The translations under genes were made by a program, and so were the position numbers. A stretch of DNA of 64,000 nt, taken from NCBI GenBank assembly GCA_023388965.1, contig JAEWFF010000043.1, forward strand, positions 37,501 through 101,500, written 5' to 3'. This document shows, one piece after another, positions 33,497 through 42,655 of the stretch (positions are counted from its first letter, which is position 1; each line of letters begins with the position of its first letter). The notes below the pieces were generated by a model. The model was not told the DNA's origin and made no database searches. It worked only from the letters and a program-made list of their open reading frames with translations. Origin of the DNA: Pseudomonadota bacterium (GTDB lineage: Bacteria; Pseudomonadota; Alphaproteobacteria; Rhizobiales; Methylopilaceae).

Positions 33497-36343
33497 ATGG
33501 ACGACCTGCTTCGCGAATTTCTGACCGAGACCAACGAATCGTTGGACGTCATCGACACCGAACTCGTCAAGTTCGAGCAAGATCCGAACAACGCGAAGAT
33601 TCTCGACAACATCTTCCGCCTCGTTCACACGATCAAGGGAACCTGCGGGTTCCTGGGGCTGCCCCGGCTCGAAGCCATCGCACATGCCAGCGAAACCCTG
33701 ATGGGCAAGTTCCGCGACGGTACGCGCGTGAACGCCACGGCGGTGACGCTCGTCCTGTCGTCCATCGACCGCATCAAATCCCTGCTTGCCGAGCTTGAGC
33801 GCACCGAGGCCGAGGCCGAGGGCGACGACCGCGACATCATCTCCCAGCTCGAAGCGCTTTCGGAAGGCGTCGCCGAGGCCGAGGAGCCCGCGCCGGAGCC
33901 GGCGGCATCGGCGGAAGAGGACAAGCCGCTCCTTGTCCAGACTCTGGAGCGCGATCTTCGCCCCGGCGAAGTTTCGCTCGATGAACTCGAACGCGCATTC
34001 CGCGAGACGGAAGCCGAGCCCGTACAGGCGATGCCTTCCGCGGAAGCCGCCGCCGTTCCTGCACCCGCGAAGGAGCTTCGCCCCGGCGAGGTTTCCGAAG
34101 AGGAGCTTGAGCGCGCATTCCGCGAGACCGAAGGTCCGGACCTTGCGCCCGCGAAATACGAGCGCGACGAGGAGCCGGCAGCATCCGCGCCGCCGGCCGC
34201 CGTCAAGACAGAGGCCGCGCCGCTGAAGCCGGCGCCGGCTGCCAAGCGCTCGTCGGCCGCCGAGGACGATCCGTCCGCCAAGCTCGAACATTCGATCGCC
34301 TCGCAGTCGATCCGCGTCGGTGTCGATACGCTCGAACATCTGATGACGATGGTTTCGGAGCTTGTGCTGACGCGCAACCAGCTTCTCGAAATCGTCCGCC
34401 ATCACGAGGAATCCGAATTCAAGGCGCCCCTGCAGCGGCTGTCGAACGTCACCGCCGAACTGCAGGATGGCGTGATGAAGACGCGCATGCAGCCGATCGG
34501 CAATGCATGGCAGAAACTGCCGCGCGTCGTGCGCGATCTCGCTCAGGAACTGGGCAAGAAGATCGAACTCGACATGCATGGCGCCGAGACCGAACTCGAC
34601 CGCCAGATCCTCGACATCATCAAGGACCCGCTGACGCATATGGTCCGCAATTCAGCGGACCACGGTCTGGAATCCACCGAAGACCGCAAAATGCTCGGCA
34701 AGCCCGAAAAGGGCACGATCCGCCTTTCCGCCTATCACGAGGGCGGACACATCATCATCCAGATCGCGGATGACGGCCGCGGCCTGAATGTGGACCGCAT
34801 CCGCAGGAAGGCGCTGGAAAACGGCATCGCAAGCGAGGCCGAGCTCGAGCGCATGAGCGAAAGCCAGATCCAGAAATTCATCTTCCATCCCGGCTTTTCG
34901 ACGGCGGCCGCCGTCACCAGCGTGTCGGGACGCGGCGTCGGTATGGACGTCGTCAAGACGAATATCGATATCATCGGCGGCACAATCGATCTCAAATCCG
35001 TCGTCGGCGAAGGCACGACCTTCACGATCAAGATCCCGCTGACTCTGGCCATCGTTCCGGCTCTGATCGTGGAGGCGGCGGGCGACCGCTTCGCCATTCC
35101 GCAGATCGCGGTCATCGAACTGGTGCGTGCGAACGCGCAATCCGAGCACCAGATCGAACACATCAAGGACACGCCGGTCCTGCGCCTGCGCAACAAGCTT
35201 CTGCCGCTGATCCATCTGCGCAAGCTGCTCGGCCTCGAAGGCGCCGATCAGGCCGACGAGGGCGCGGGCTTCATCGTCGTGACGCAGGTCGGCGCACAGA
35301 TGTTCGGCATCGTCGTGGACGGCGTGTTCCACACCGAGGAGATCGTCGTAAAGCCGATGTCCACACGCCTGCGCCATATCACGATGTTCTCGGGCACCAC
35401 CATCCTCGGCGACGGCTCGGTCATCATGATCATCGATCCGAACGGCATCGCCCATTCGGTCGGCTCGGACGTTTCCTCGCGTATGCTCAATCCGGTCGAT
35501 GCGGAAGAAAATACGGGCCTCGCCGCCAATCAGACGGTGTCCATGCTCGTGTTCCGCTCCGGCGGTCCGGAGCTCAAGGCAGTGCCGCTGTCGCTGGTCA
35601 CGCGCCTCGAGGAAATCGACGTCCGCAAGATCGAAGTGGCCAATGGCCGCAACCTCGTTCAGTACCGCGGTGTATTGATGCCGCTGATCGAGGTCTCGGA
35701 AGAGACGCGCATCCGCGAGGATGGCGCGCAGCCGCTTCTGGTATTCTCGGAAGACGGCCGTTCGATGGGCCTGGTCGTCGATGAGATCGTCGATATCGTC
35801 GAGGACAAGCTCGACATCGAGGTCGGCTCGCATGTACCCGGCATCCTCGGTTCGGCCGTGGTCAAGGGCCAGGCGACCGAGATCATCGACATCGCGCATT
35901 ATCTGCCGCTGGCGTTCGACGACTGGTTACAGCGTAAGGACGCAAATACCGGCGAGGCGCGCCCGCGCCATCTCCTGTTCGTCGACGACAGCCCGTTCTT
36001 CCGCAACATGCTGATGCCGGTGCTGCGCGCCGCAGGATATGACGTGACGTCGTGCGGCAGCGCCGCCGAAGGCCTCGGCCTGATGAACGCGGGCCGCAAG
36101 TTCGACGTCATCGTCAGCGATATCGAGATGCCGCAGATGAGCGGCTTCGAATTCGCTGAGGCGGTGCGTGCGGACAGCCAGAACGCGCATATCCCGATCA
36201 TCGCATTGTCGTCGCTGACGACCGAAGAGGCTCTCGAGCGCGGGCGTCGTGCCGGCTTCGACGATTATGTCGCCAAGTTCGACCGTCCCGGTCTGATCTC
36301 GGCGCTGAAGGAAGCCAAGCCCGATCTGGAGCGTGCGGCATGA
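33497..36343 (+). CDS. cheA: chemotaxis histidine kinase CheA with C-terminal receiver (CheA-CheY hybrid)
   Basis: A 948-residue protein. Hpt domain at residues 1-105, with His44 in LVHTIKGTCGFLG. The linker from about 105 to 255 is acidic and contains two 40-residue repeats instead of a recognisable CheY/CheB-binding P2 domain. Dimerisation helices follow, then the ATPase domain (MVRNSADHGLE, DDGRGLN, GRGVGMDVV). Two CheW-like domains are seen (about 535-670 and 680-800). A C-terminal receiver has FVDDSPFFRN and the phospho-acceptor in VSDIEMPQMSG. Overlaps cheW by four bases. A receiver fused to CheA is common in alphaproteobacteria. Confidence 0.93.
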   Translation: MDDLLREFLTETNESLDVIDTELVKFEQDPNNAKILDNIFRLVHTIKGTCGFLGLPRLEAIAHASETLMGKFRDGTRVNATAVTLVLSSIDRIKSLLAELERTEAEAEGDDRDIISQLEALSEGVAEAEEPAPEPAASAEEDKPLLVQTLERDLRPGEVSLDELERAFRETEAEPVQAMPSAEAAAVPAPAKELRPGEVSEEELERAFRETEGPDLAPAKYERDEEPAASAPPAAVKTEAAPLKPAPAAKRSSAAEDDPSAKLEHSIASQSIRVGVDTLEHLMTMVSELVLTRNQLLEIVRHHEESEFKAPLQRLSNVTAELQDGVMKTRMQPIGNAWQKLPRVVRDLAQELGKKIELDMHGAETELDRQILDIIKDPLTHMVRNSADHGLESTEDRKMLGKPEKGTIRLSAYHEGGHIIIQIADDGRGLNVDRIRRKALENGIASEAELERMSESQIQKFIFHPGFSTAAAVTSVSGRGVGMDVVKTNIDIIGGTIDLKSVVGEGTTFTIKIPLTLAIVPALIVEAAGDRFAIPQIAVIELVRANAQSEHQIEHIKDTPVLRLRNKLLPLIHLRKLLGLEGADQADEGAGFIVVTQVGAQMFGIVVDGVFHTEEIVVKPMSTRLRHITMFSGTTILGDGSVIMIIDPNGIAHSVGSDVSSRMLNPVDAEENTGLAANQTVSMLVFRSGGPELKAVPLSLVTRLEEIDVRKIEVANGRNLVQYRGVLMPLIEVSEETRIREDGAQPLLVFSEDGRSMGLVVDEIVDIVEDKLDIEVGSHVPGILGSAVVKGQATEIIDIAHYLPLAFDDWLQRKDANTGEARPRHLLFVDDSPFFRNMLMPVLRAAGYDVTSCGSAAEGLGLMNAGRKFDVIVSDIEMPQMSGFEFAEAVRADSQNAHIPIIALSSLTTEEALERGRRAGFDDYVAKFDRPGLISALKEAKPDLERAA
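33956..34129 (+). repeat. imperfect 120-base tandem repeat inside cheA
   Basis: LRPGEVSxxELERAFRETE occurs twice, starting at 33956 and 34076, exactly 120 bases apart, separated by an Ala/Pro/Glu-rich spacer. It lies between the Hpt and dimerisation domains. The two copies differ mostly at codon third positions and in three adjacent residues, so the protein repeat seems to be conserved by selection. Confidence 0.8.
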
Positions 36344-36813
36344 GCAAGCAAGCCACCACCGATCACGACAGCGAATATATCGAATACGTCACTGTCATCA
36401 TCGGCGAACAATTGTTCGGCCTGCCGATAAGCAAGGTGCAGGACGTGTTTTCGCCGGATCGCCTGACGCGCGTTCCGCTTGCGCCGCGCGAGGTTGCGGG
36501 CGTGCTCAATCTGCGCGGCCGCATCGTGACCGCCATCGACATGCGCATACGTCTCGGCCTGCCGCCGCTGGAAGCGGGGCGCGTTCCGATGGCCGTCGGC
36601 ATCGACCACGAGGGCGAAGCATATGGACTGATGATCGATCAGGTCGGCGAGGTCATGAAGCTTCAGGCTTCCGGCCGCGAACCGAACCCCGCAAATCTCG
36701 ATCCGCGCTGGGCTGCCATTTCGGACGGCGTTCATCGTCTGGACGGACAATTGCTCGTCGTTCTCGATGTCGAGGTGACGCTCGATCAGGTTCGCGAAGA
36801 CATGGCTGCTTGA
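36340..36813 (+). CDS. cheW: chemotaxis coupling protein CheW
   Basis: A 157-residue CheW-domain protein that links receptors to CheA. Motifs are YVTVIIGEQLFGLPISKVQDVF, REVAGVLNLRGRIVTAIDMR and LDVEVTL. Its ATG overlaps the cheA stop (ATGA). Confidence 0.94.
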   Translation: MSKQATTDHDSEYIEYVTVIIGEQLFGLPISKVQDVFSPDRLTRVPLAPREVAGVLNLRGRIVTAIDMRIRLGLPPLEAGRVPMAVGIDHEGEAYGLMIDQVGEVMKLQASGREPNPANLDPRWAAISDGVHRLDGQLLVVLDVEVTLDQVREDMAA

Positions 36814-36869
36814 CGGAGCCGCTTGTAGGGGCCGCTGAGGGGAATGGGGCGGTGCAAAGGAGTGACAGG

Positions 36870-37235
36870 ATGAAAACGTGTCTCGTCGTCGACGATTCGA
36901 GCGTGATCCGGAAGGTGGCGCGCCGCATCCTCGAAAAATTCGATTTCAAGATTTCGGAAGCCGAAGACGGCAGCCAGGCGCTCGAACTGTGCCGGCAGGC
37001 AATGCCGGATGCGGTGCTGCTCGACTGGAACATGCCGGTCATGGACGGCTACGAATTCCTGAAGGAACTGCGTGCGCTGCCGGGCGGCGATGTTCCGAAG
37101 GTCGTCTTCTGCACGACGGAAAACGATGTCGCGCACATCGCGCGTGCGCTCCGCGCCGGGGCGAACGAATACATCATGAAGCCCTTCGACAAGGACATCG
37201 TGGAAGCAAAGTTCCAGGAAGTCGGACTGATCTAG
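36870..37235 (+). CDS. cheY: single-domain response regulator CheY
   Basis: A 121-residue receiver domain. Conserved residues are the acidic pair in VVDDSSVIRK, the phospho-acceptor Asp in LLDWNMPVMDG and Lys in YIMKPFDKD. AGTGACAGG precedes the ATG. Likely carries the output signal from CheA to the flagellar switch protein FliG/FliN encoded further along. Confidence 0.92.
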   Translation: MKTCLVVDDSSVIRKVARRILEKFDFKISEAEDGSQALELCRQAMPDAVLLDWNMPVMDGYEFLKELRALPGGDVPKVVFCTTENDVAHIARALRAGANEYIMKPFDKDIVEAKFQEVGLI

Positions 37236-37257
37236 CAGATATCGTCCCCTTTGGATT

Positions 37258-38472
37258 GTGAGTACGAAGAGCATGGCCACCGCTGCCGCCGTCGCTTCCG
37301 TGGAACATCGTCGTCCAATTCGCGTGATGGTCGTTGACGACGCACTCGTCGTGCGCGGCATCGTCTCGCGCTGGCTTCAGGAGGAATCGGGTGTCGAGGT
37401 CGTCGCGACCCACCGGTCCGCGAAGAACGCGCTCGAGGATTTCGAACGCGCCGCGCCCGATGTCCTGATCCTCGACATCGAAATGCCCGATATGGACGGC
37501 GTCACCGCGCTGCCGCTGTTTCTGGCGAAGAAAAAGAATCTCGCGGTTATCGTCGCCTCGACGCTGACCTTGCGCAATGCGGAACTGTCGATCCGCTGCC
37601 TGTCGCTTGGTGCGATGGACTGTCTGGCCAAGCCGCAGACCTCCGGCGAGATGACGTCGACGGCGGATTTCCGCCGCGAGCTGACCGAGCGCGTAAAGGC
37701 GCTGGGCGGCCGCGCCGTCTCGCAGCAGCGCACTCTGGATGCGCCGGTGGCGCGGCCCAAGCCGGTCGTCGTGCCCGCGCCGGTGCCCGCGCCGCCGAGC
37801 GCCGAAGTATTGAAGTCCGGTCCGGACACGAGTTTTTCCCGGCGCTCGACCGAGCCGCTTCGCCTGCGCAAATGGCCGTCCGTCATGCCGCGCGCGCTCG
37901 TCATCGGCTCCTCGACCGGCGGTCCGCAGGCCCTTGCCGTCGTACTGGCCGGCCTCAAAAGCATTCTGCCGCGCGTGCCCGTACTGATAACGCAGCATAT
38001 GCCGCCGGCCTTCACGACCATACTTGCCGAGCATCTCGGCCGTGTCGCGGGCGTGCCGTGCCACGAGCCGGTCGATGGCGAAAAGATCAGGCCGGGCCAG
38101 ATCTATCTGGCGCCGGGCGGTCATCACATGAAGGTCGAGCCGGGCGAGGGTGGCCCTGTCGTCCGCATCACCAATGAGCCGCCGGTCAATTTCTGCAAGC
38201 CGGCGGTCGATCCGCTGTTTTATTCCGCGATCGGCGTCTGGGGCAGCGGCATTGCGTCGATTGTCCTGACAGGCATGGGTGCGGACGGCGCGCGCGGCGC
38301 GCTCGCCATCGCCGATGCCGGCGGCATGGTGATCGCGCAGGATGAGGAAACCAGTGTGGTCTGGGGAATGCCCGGCGCGACTGCGCATTCGGGCGCCTGC
38401 AATGCGATCTTGCCGTTGAAGGAAATCGCGCCGCAGGTCGTACGTCTTGTTGCTGGGGGGAGTGCGAAATGA
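37258..38472 (+). CDS. cheB: protein-glutamate methylesterase CheB
   Basis: A receiver domain (VVDDALVVRG, LDIEMPDMDG) joined by an Ala/Pro-rich linker to a methylesterase domain. Catalytic residues appear in GSSTGGPQAL (Ser), TQHMP (His) and GMGADGARG (Asp). 404 residues from GTG 37258; the in-frame ATG 37273 is an equally possible start. It overlaps cheR by four bases, giving the usual adaptation pair. Confidence 0.93.
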   Translation: MSTKSMATAAAVASVEHRRPIRVMVVDDALVVRGIVSRWLQEESGVEVVATHRSAKNALEDFERAAPDVLILDIEMPDMDGVTALPLFLAKKKNLAVIVASTLTLRNAELSIRCLSLGAMDCLAKPQTSGEMTSTADFRRELTERVKALGGRAVSQQRTLDAPVARPKPVVVPAPVPAPPSAEVLKSGPDTSFSRRSTEPLRLRKWPSVMPRALVIGSSTGGPQALAVVLAGLKSILPRVPVLITQHMPPAFTTILAEHLGRVAGVPCHEPVDGEKIRPGQIYLAPGGHHMKVEPGEGGPVVRITNEPPVNFCKPAVDPLFYSAIGVWGSGIASIVLTGMGADGARGALAIADAGGMVIAQDEETSVVWGMPGATAHSGACNAILPLKEIAPQVVRLVAGGSAK

Positions 38473-39326
38473 CGCCGCTGGAGCTCGAATTCCTCGGCCG
38501 CTTTCTGAAAGAGCGTTCCGGTCTCGTTCTTGTCGGCGACAAGAGCTATCTCATCGAAAGCCGCCTAATGCCGGTGGCGCGTAAGCACAATCTCCCGGGA
38601 TTGTCGGCGGTGATGGCGCAGCTTCGCGCAGGCAATGTGCAGATCGAGAGCGAGGTCGTCGAAGCGATGACGACCAACGAGACCTTTTTCTTCCGCGACA
38701 AGATCCCGTTCGATCTGTTCACCGAAACCATGTTGCCCGCAATGAAGCAGGCGCGTGCCGCCCAGCGCCGGCTGCGCATCTGGTGCTCGGCCTGTTCGAC
38801 CGGGCAGGAGCCCTATTCGCTAGCCATGATCCTCGAAGAACAGGCCGCGAATTTCCCCGGCTGGGATTTCGAGATTCTGGCAACCGATATTTCCGGCGAG
38901 GTATTGACGAAAGCGAAGGCCGGCAAGTTCAGCCAGTTCGAAGTGCAGCGCGGCCTGCCGATCCAGTTTCTGGTCAAATATTTCGAGCAGGTCGGCGATC
39001 TGTGGGAAATATCGCCGAAGCTGCGCGCAAAAATCCAGTTCCGGCCGATCAATCTGCTGCGCGATTTCGCGCTGCTCGGAACCTTCGACATCATCTTCTG
39101 CCGCAACGTCCTGATCTATTTCGACGAGGCGACGAAGATCGATGTGCTGAAGCGCCTCGCGAATTCCGTTGCGTCCGACGGTTTTCTGGTACTCGGCGCC
39201 GCCGAGACGGTGGTTGGCCTGTGCGACAGGTTCAAGTCCGTTCCGGAAAAGCGCGGTCTATACGTGCGGAATATAACCAGCGAAACCGCGCGCCCGCCAT
39301 TGCGCGTCGCGGCGGCCGGCGGCTGA
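38469..39326 (+). CDS. cheR: chemotaxis protein methyltransferase CheR
   Basis: A 285-residue SAM-dependent enzyme that methylates receptor glutamates. The N-terminal helical domain and the SAM site IWCSACSTGQEPYSLAM (about residues 104-120) are clear, as are ATDISGEVLTKAK and FCRNVLIYF. Last gene of the che operon. Confidence 0.94.
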   Translation: MTPLELEFLGRFLKERSGLVLVGDKSYLIESRLMPVARKHNLPGLSAVMAQLRAGNVQIESEVVEAMTTNETFFFRDKIPFDLFTETMLPAMKQARAAQRRLRIWCSACSTGQEPYSLAMILEEQAANFPGWDFEILATDISGEVLTKAKAGKFSQFEVQRGLPIQFLVKYFEQVGDLWEISPKLRAKIQFRPINLLRDFALLGTFDIIFCRNVLIYFDEATKIDVLKRLANSVASDGFLVLGAAETVVGLCDRFKSVPEKRGLYVRNITSETARPPLRVAAAGG

Positions 39327-39427
39327 TCGGACCTCTCTCCCGTTCATGGGAGAGGGTGGACTTGGCCGATATCTCTCCGGCGTTCGGATTTGGGTGAAGG
39401 CCGCTGCTGAAGCACGGCGAAAATAAA

Positions 39428-39449
39428 AAGGGAGCCTTTCGGCTCCCTT
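39428..39449 (-). terminator. terminator of the fliI-fliJ unit
   Basis: AAGGGAGCC pairs with GGCTCCCTT around a four-base loop. Read on the minus strand the stem runs into TTTTTATTTT, a good terminator for fliJ; it may also stop cheR transcripts weakly. A CTCTCCC/GGGAGAG stem at 39335-39354 lies just before it. Confidence 0.8.
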
Positions 39450-39493
39450 ACCCTGTACGGGTTGTATCCATCTTTCGACGGAGCGGGCGGAGT

Positions 39494-39910
39494 TCACCCC
39501 ACCCGTTTCACATGCCCGCGCAGGCCGATCTCGTCCATGGTGCGGGCGTCGGCGCGGGCTTCGCTGGCGCGTTCGCGCTGCTGGTCGCGCTCGTCGAGCA
39601 GTTCGACCTTCTTCAGTTCTTCGAAGGCTTCGGCCAGTTCTTCCTGCGCTTCCTGAAGCTGGCCGCGCATCTCGTCGGCCGAGCGCAACAGGTTGTCGCG
39701 CCGTGTCGCCGCCGCCTTGGCATAGGTCGGATAGGCGAAATGGGCCACGTCGTGAATGCCGGCGCGCTGCTGCTCGGCCAGGATCTCGCGGTCGAGTTCG
39801 GCGGCCATACGCTGGAATTCGGCGATCATCGTTTCGATCTGGGAGAGGCGTCGCCGCTTCTCGTCGACATGGAAACGCTTGAGGCGAATGAGTGTGTCAC
39901 GCGATTTCAT
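39494..39910 (-). CDS. fliJ: flagellar export protein FliJ
   Basis: A 138-residue, almost wholly coiled-coil protein that starts MKSRDTLIRLKRFHVDEKRR, as FliJ does. It binds the export gate with the FliI ATPase, encoded directly upstream 25 bases away. Confidence 0.88.
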   Translation of the reverse strand: MKSRDTLIRLKRFHVDEKRRRLSQIETMIAEFQRMAAELDREILAEQQRAGIHDVAHFAYPTYAKAAATRRDNLLRSADEMRGQLQEAQEELAEAFEELKKVELLDERDQQRERASEARADARTMDEIGLRGHVKRVG

Positions 39911-39935
39911 GGCCGATACTCATACACATGGCGGG

Positions 39936-41261
39936 TTAGCGCCCGGTTTCCGGCGCCCCGACAATTTGCGACAATCGTGCATAAGCATCGCCCAATGTGG
40001 TTGCTTCTTCCTTACCTTGGCTCAGAAAGGCTTCCAGCGGCCCGTTCAGCTCGATGGCCTCATCGACTTCGGCGCTGGAACCGGCCCGGTAGGCCCCCAG
40101 CCGGATCAGTTCTTCCATATCGGCATAGGTCGCCATGACCTGCCGCGCGCGCATGACGGCGGGCAGATATTGCGGGTCGGCCGAGCGCGGCATGGTGCGC
40201 GAGACGGATTTGAGGACATTGATGGCCGGATAGCGCCCGCGCTCGGCAATCGCGCGCTCCATGACGATATGACCGTCGAGAATGCCGCGCACGGCATCGG
40301 CCACCGGCTCGTTGTGGTCGTCGCCATCGACGAGAACGGTGAAGAGGCCGGTGATCGTGCCCTCGCCTGTGCCCGGCCCGGCCCGTTCCAGCAGTTTCGG
40401 CAGTTCGGAGAAGACGGTCGGCGTATAGCCCTTGGCGGTTGGCGGCTCGCCGGCGGACAGGCCCACTTCGCGCTGGGCCATGGCAAAGCGCGTGATCGAG
40501 TCGATCATGCACAGGACGTCCTTGCCCTCGTCGCGGAAATATTCCGCCAGAGCGAGCGTCGTATAGGCCGCCTGACGGCGCATCAAAGCCGGTTCGTCGG
40601 AGGTCGCGACGACGACGACGGCGCGCTTCATGCCTTCCTCGCCGAGATCGTCCTGCAGGAATTCCTGCACTTCGCGGCCGCGTTCTCCGACAAGGCCGAT
40701 GATTGAGACGCCGGCATCCGTATTCTTCGCCAGCATGGACAGCAGCACCGATTTGCCGACGCCGGAGCCGGCGAATATGCCCATGCGCTGGCCGCGGCAG
40801 CACGTGAGGAATGTATTGATCGCGCGCACGCCAAGATCGAGCGGCGCGCCGACACGCTTGCGGGCATGGGCCGGCGGCGGCGCATTGCGGAAGGGATAGA
40901 GCATCGGCCCGTCCGGCAGCGGGCCCTTGCCGTCGAGCGGCTCGCCCATCGCATTGACGACGCGGCCGAGCCAGGCGCTGCCCGGATGAATGCCGGCATG
41001 ATCGGAGCCGACAAGGGCGCGGCAGCCGCGGCGCACGCCTTCGAGCGTTGCGAACGGCATCAGCAGCGCGCGGTTGTCGGCGAAGCCCACGACCTCGCAC
41101 GGGACGGTGCGGTGTTCGCCGACCTCGATGTCGATGCGGCCGCCGACCGCCATGGCGCCGAGCGGCCCCGCGACCTCGACCAGAAGGCCGCGCACGGCGA
41201 CGACCCGGCCGTAGATCTCACGGTCCGGCACATCGCGCGCCGCCTGAATGAGGCCCTTCAT
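39936..41261 (-). CDS. fliI: flagellum-specific ATP synthase FliI
   Basis: A 441-residue F1-beta-like ATPase of flagellar type III export. Walker A GIFAGSGVGKSVLLSM (about residues 165-180), VGERGREVQEF and Walker B VLCMIDSITRFAMAQ are intact. First gene of a two-gene unit with fliJ, facing away from ctrA. Confidence 0.95.
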   Translation of the reverse strand: MKGLIQAARDVPDREIYGRVVAVRGLLVEVAGPLGAMAVGGRIDIEVGEHRTVPCEVVGFADNRALLMPFATLEGVRRGCRALVGSDHAGIHPGSAWLGRVVNAMGEPLDGKGPLPDGPMLYPFRNAPPPAHARKRVGAPLDLGVRAINTFLTCCRGQRMGIFAGSGVGKSVLLSMLAKNTDAGVSIIGLVGERGREVQEFLQDDLGEEGMKRAVVVVATSDEPALMRRQAAYTTLALAEYFRDEGKDVLCMIDSITRFAMAQREVGLSAGEPPTAKGYTPTVFSELPKLLERAGPGTGEGTITGLFTVLVDGDDHNEPVADAVRGILDGHIVMERAIAERGRYPAINVLKSVSRTMPRSADPQYLPAVMRARQVMATYADMEELIRLGAYRAGSSAEVDEAIELNGPLEAFLSQGKEEATTLGDAYARLSQIVGAPETGR

Positions 41262-41280
41262 CTCGTCGCCTGTCTCCCGC

Positions 41281-41416
41281 CCTCATCCTGAGGAGGCGCG
41301 CAGCGCCGTCTCGAAGGATGAGCCAGTTCCACAATCCTCATCCTGAGCCGGACTCGGCACCGAACCCGGATGTTTCCGGGGTTCGGCAAAAAAGCCGAGC
41401 CGTGTCGAAGGATGGC
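41281..41416. repeat. two palindromic intergenic repeats (CATCCTGAG...TCGAAGGATG family)
   Basis: The first unit, 41281-41322, has arms CTCATCCT/AGGATGAG. The second, about 41338-41416, pairs TCCTGAGCCGGACTCGGC-like sequence with GCCGAGCCGTGTCGAAGGA and contains its own GAACCCGGA/TCCGGGGTTC hairpin. Related units recur at 42989-43107. These resemble the short palindromes scattered in Bradyrhizobium-related genomes; no coding potential. Confidence 0.75.
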
Positions 41417-41447
41417 GTCACCCACGAACCCTATCCACGCCCGTCAT

Positions 41448-41769
41448 GATTCGCGTCTCGCCACTGTAAATTGCTCTGGCGGCAATGCTTTGGCACTCCC
41501 GCGCCCCAATTCTTTAAGATTCCTTGTGGACGGTAACGCTTCGTTTACGCGGACCGTTAATGATTTGGCATCGGAATTTTAACCACGGAGACCCTTGCGC
41601 GCCTTCGGAGCTTGCGAGTCACGAGAGTCGGTTAGCGGCTGGACTTAATGTTTCTGTTTAAGATTTGTTCAGCATGAAAATCGAGCATTCTCAACATGTT
41701 AGCAGTTTTCAAGGCCATGCTTGCCGCTGCGAATCAAACTCTGTTAACCATTCGCGGGTAGCGTGAGTC
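41448..41769. promoter_or_regulatory. ctrA upstream region with six GANTC sites and TTAACCA half-sites
   Basis: The 557 bases between fliI and ctrA hold no credible gene. GANTC, the CcrM methylation site, occurs at 41448, 41518, 41616, 41625, 41731 and 41765, far above chance density for such GC-rich DNA. CtrA-like half-sites TTAACCA occur at 41579-41585 and 41744-41750. In Caulobacter a GANTC site and CtrA binding control the ctrA promoters, so a similar methylation-timed, autoregulated promoter is inferred. Confidence 0.6.
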
Positions 41770-41818
41770 GCATTCAGGGTTGCCGGCTCCTGGAACGGGA
41801 GCGGTGGAGGGAAGATTT

Positions 41819-42517
41819 ATGCGCGTGCTTCTGATCGAGGACGACAGCGCCACCGCGCAGAGCATCGAACTGATGCTCAAGTCGGAAAGCTTCAACGTCT
41901 ACACAACCGATCTCGGAGAAGAGGGCGTCGATCTCGGCAAGCTCTACGACTACGACATCATCCTGCTCGACCTGAACCTGCCGGACATGTCCGGCTACGA
42001 GGTTCTGCGTTCGCTGCGTCTGGCCAAGATCAAGACGCCGATCCTGATCCTGTCCGGCCTTGCCGGCATCGAGGACAAGGTTCGCGGCCTCGGCTTCGGC
42101 GCCGACGATTACCTGACCAAGCCGTTCCACAAGGACGAGCTTGTCGCCCGCATCCACGCCATCGTGCGCCGCTCGAAGGGCCATGCCCAGTCGGTCATCA
42201 ACACAGGCGACCTGACCGTGAACCTCGACACCAAGACGGTCGAGGTCGGCGGCAACCGCGTGCATCTGACCGGCAAGGAATATCAGATGCTGGAGCTGCT
42301 CTCGCTGCGCAAGGGCACGACGCTGACCAAGGAAATGTTCCTCAACCATCTTTACGGCGGTATGGACGAGCCGGAGCTGAAGATCATTGACGTCTTCATC
42401 TGCAAGCTGCGCAAGAAGCTCGCTTCGGCCACCGACGGCAAGAACTATATCGAGACGGTGTGGGGCCGCGGCTATGTGCTGCGCGAGCCGCCGGAAGATC
42501 TCAAGGCAAGCGCCTGA
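41819..42517 (+). CDS. ctrA: cell-cycle master response regulator CtrA
   Basis: A 232-residue OmpR-type regulator; GGAGGGAAG precedes the ATG. The receiver domain holds LLIEDDSATAQSIELML and the phospho-acceptor in LLDLNLPDMSGYEVLRSL. The winged-helix domain contains VHLTGKEYQMLELLSLRKGTTLTKEMFLNHLYGGMDEPE, essentially the CtrA hallmark. The C-terminal Ala-rich end (DLKASA) resembles the degradation tag that CpdR/ClpXP recognises. It would control flagellar, chemotaxis and cell-cycle genes, many of which are in this window. Confidence 0.97.
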   Translation: MRVLLIEDDSATAQSIELMLKSESFNVYTTDLGEEGVDLGKLYDYDIILLDLNLPDMSGYEVLRSLRLAKIKTPILILSGLAGIEDKVRGLGFGADDYLTKPFHKDELVARIHAIVRRSKGHAQSVINTGDLTVNLDTKTVEVGGNRVHLTGKEYQMLELLSLRKGTTLTKEMFLNHLYGGMDEPELKIIDVFICKLRKKLASATDGKNYIETVWGRGYVLREPPEDLKASA

Positions 42518-42531
42518 CCCGAACGCCGAAC

Positions 42532-42564
42532 GACAAAAAAAGCCCCGCGGAAGCGGGGTTTTTT
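42532..42564 (+). terminator. rho-independent terminator of ctrA
   Basis: A seven-A run, then CCCCGC paired with GCGGGG around GGAA, then six T. The A-run pairs with the T-run on either strand, so it could work in both directions. Confidence 0.9.
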
Positions 42565-42655
42565 GTTGGCAAGGATGTATGGGCACGTCAAGGCGGCGGA
42601 CCGCGGCGGCATCGGCAGGCAGCACGAAAGCGCGACCGGATTTGAGGGCCGCCGC

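Noticed and set aside
34652..35899. Minus-strand open frame of about 415 codons opposite cheA
   Set aside because: Rich in Asp/Arg/His with no recognisable domain, antisense to the ATPase and CheW domains of cheA.
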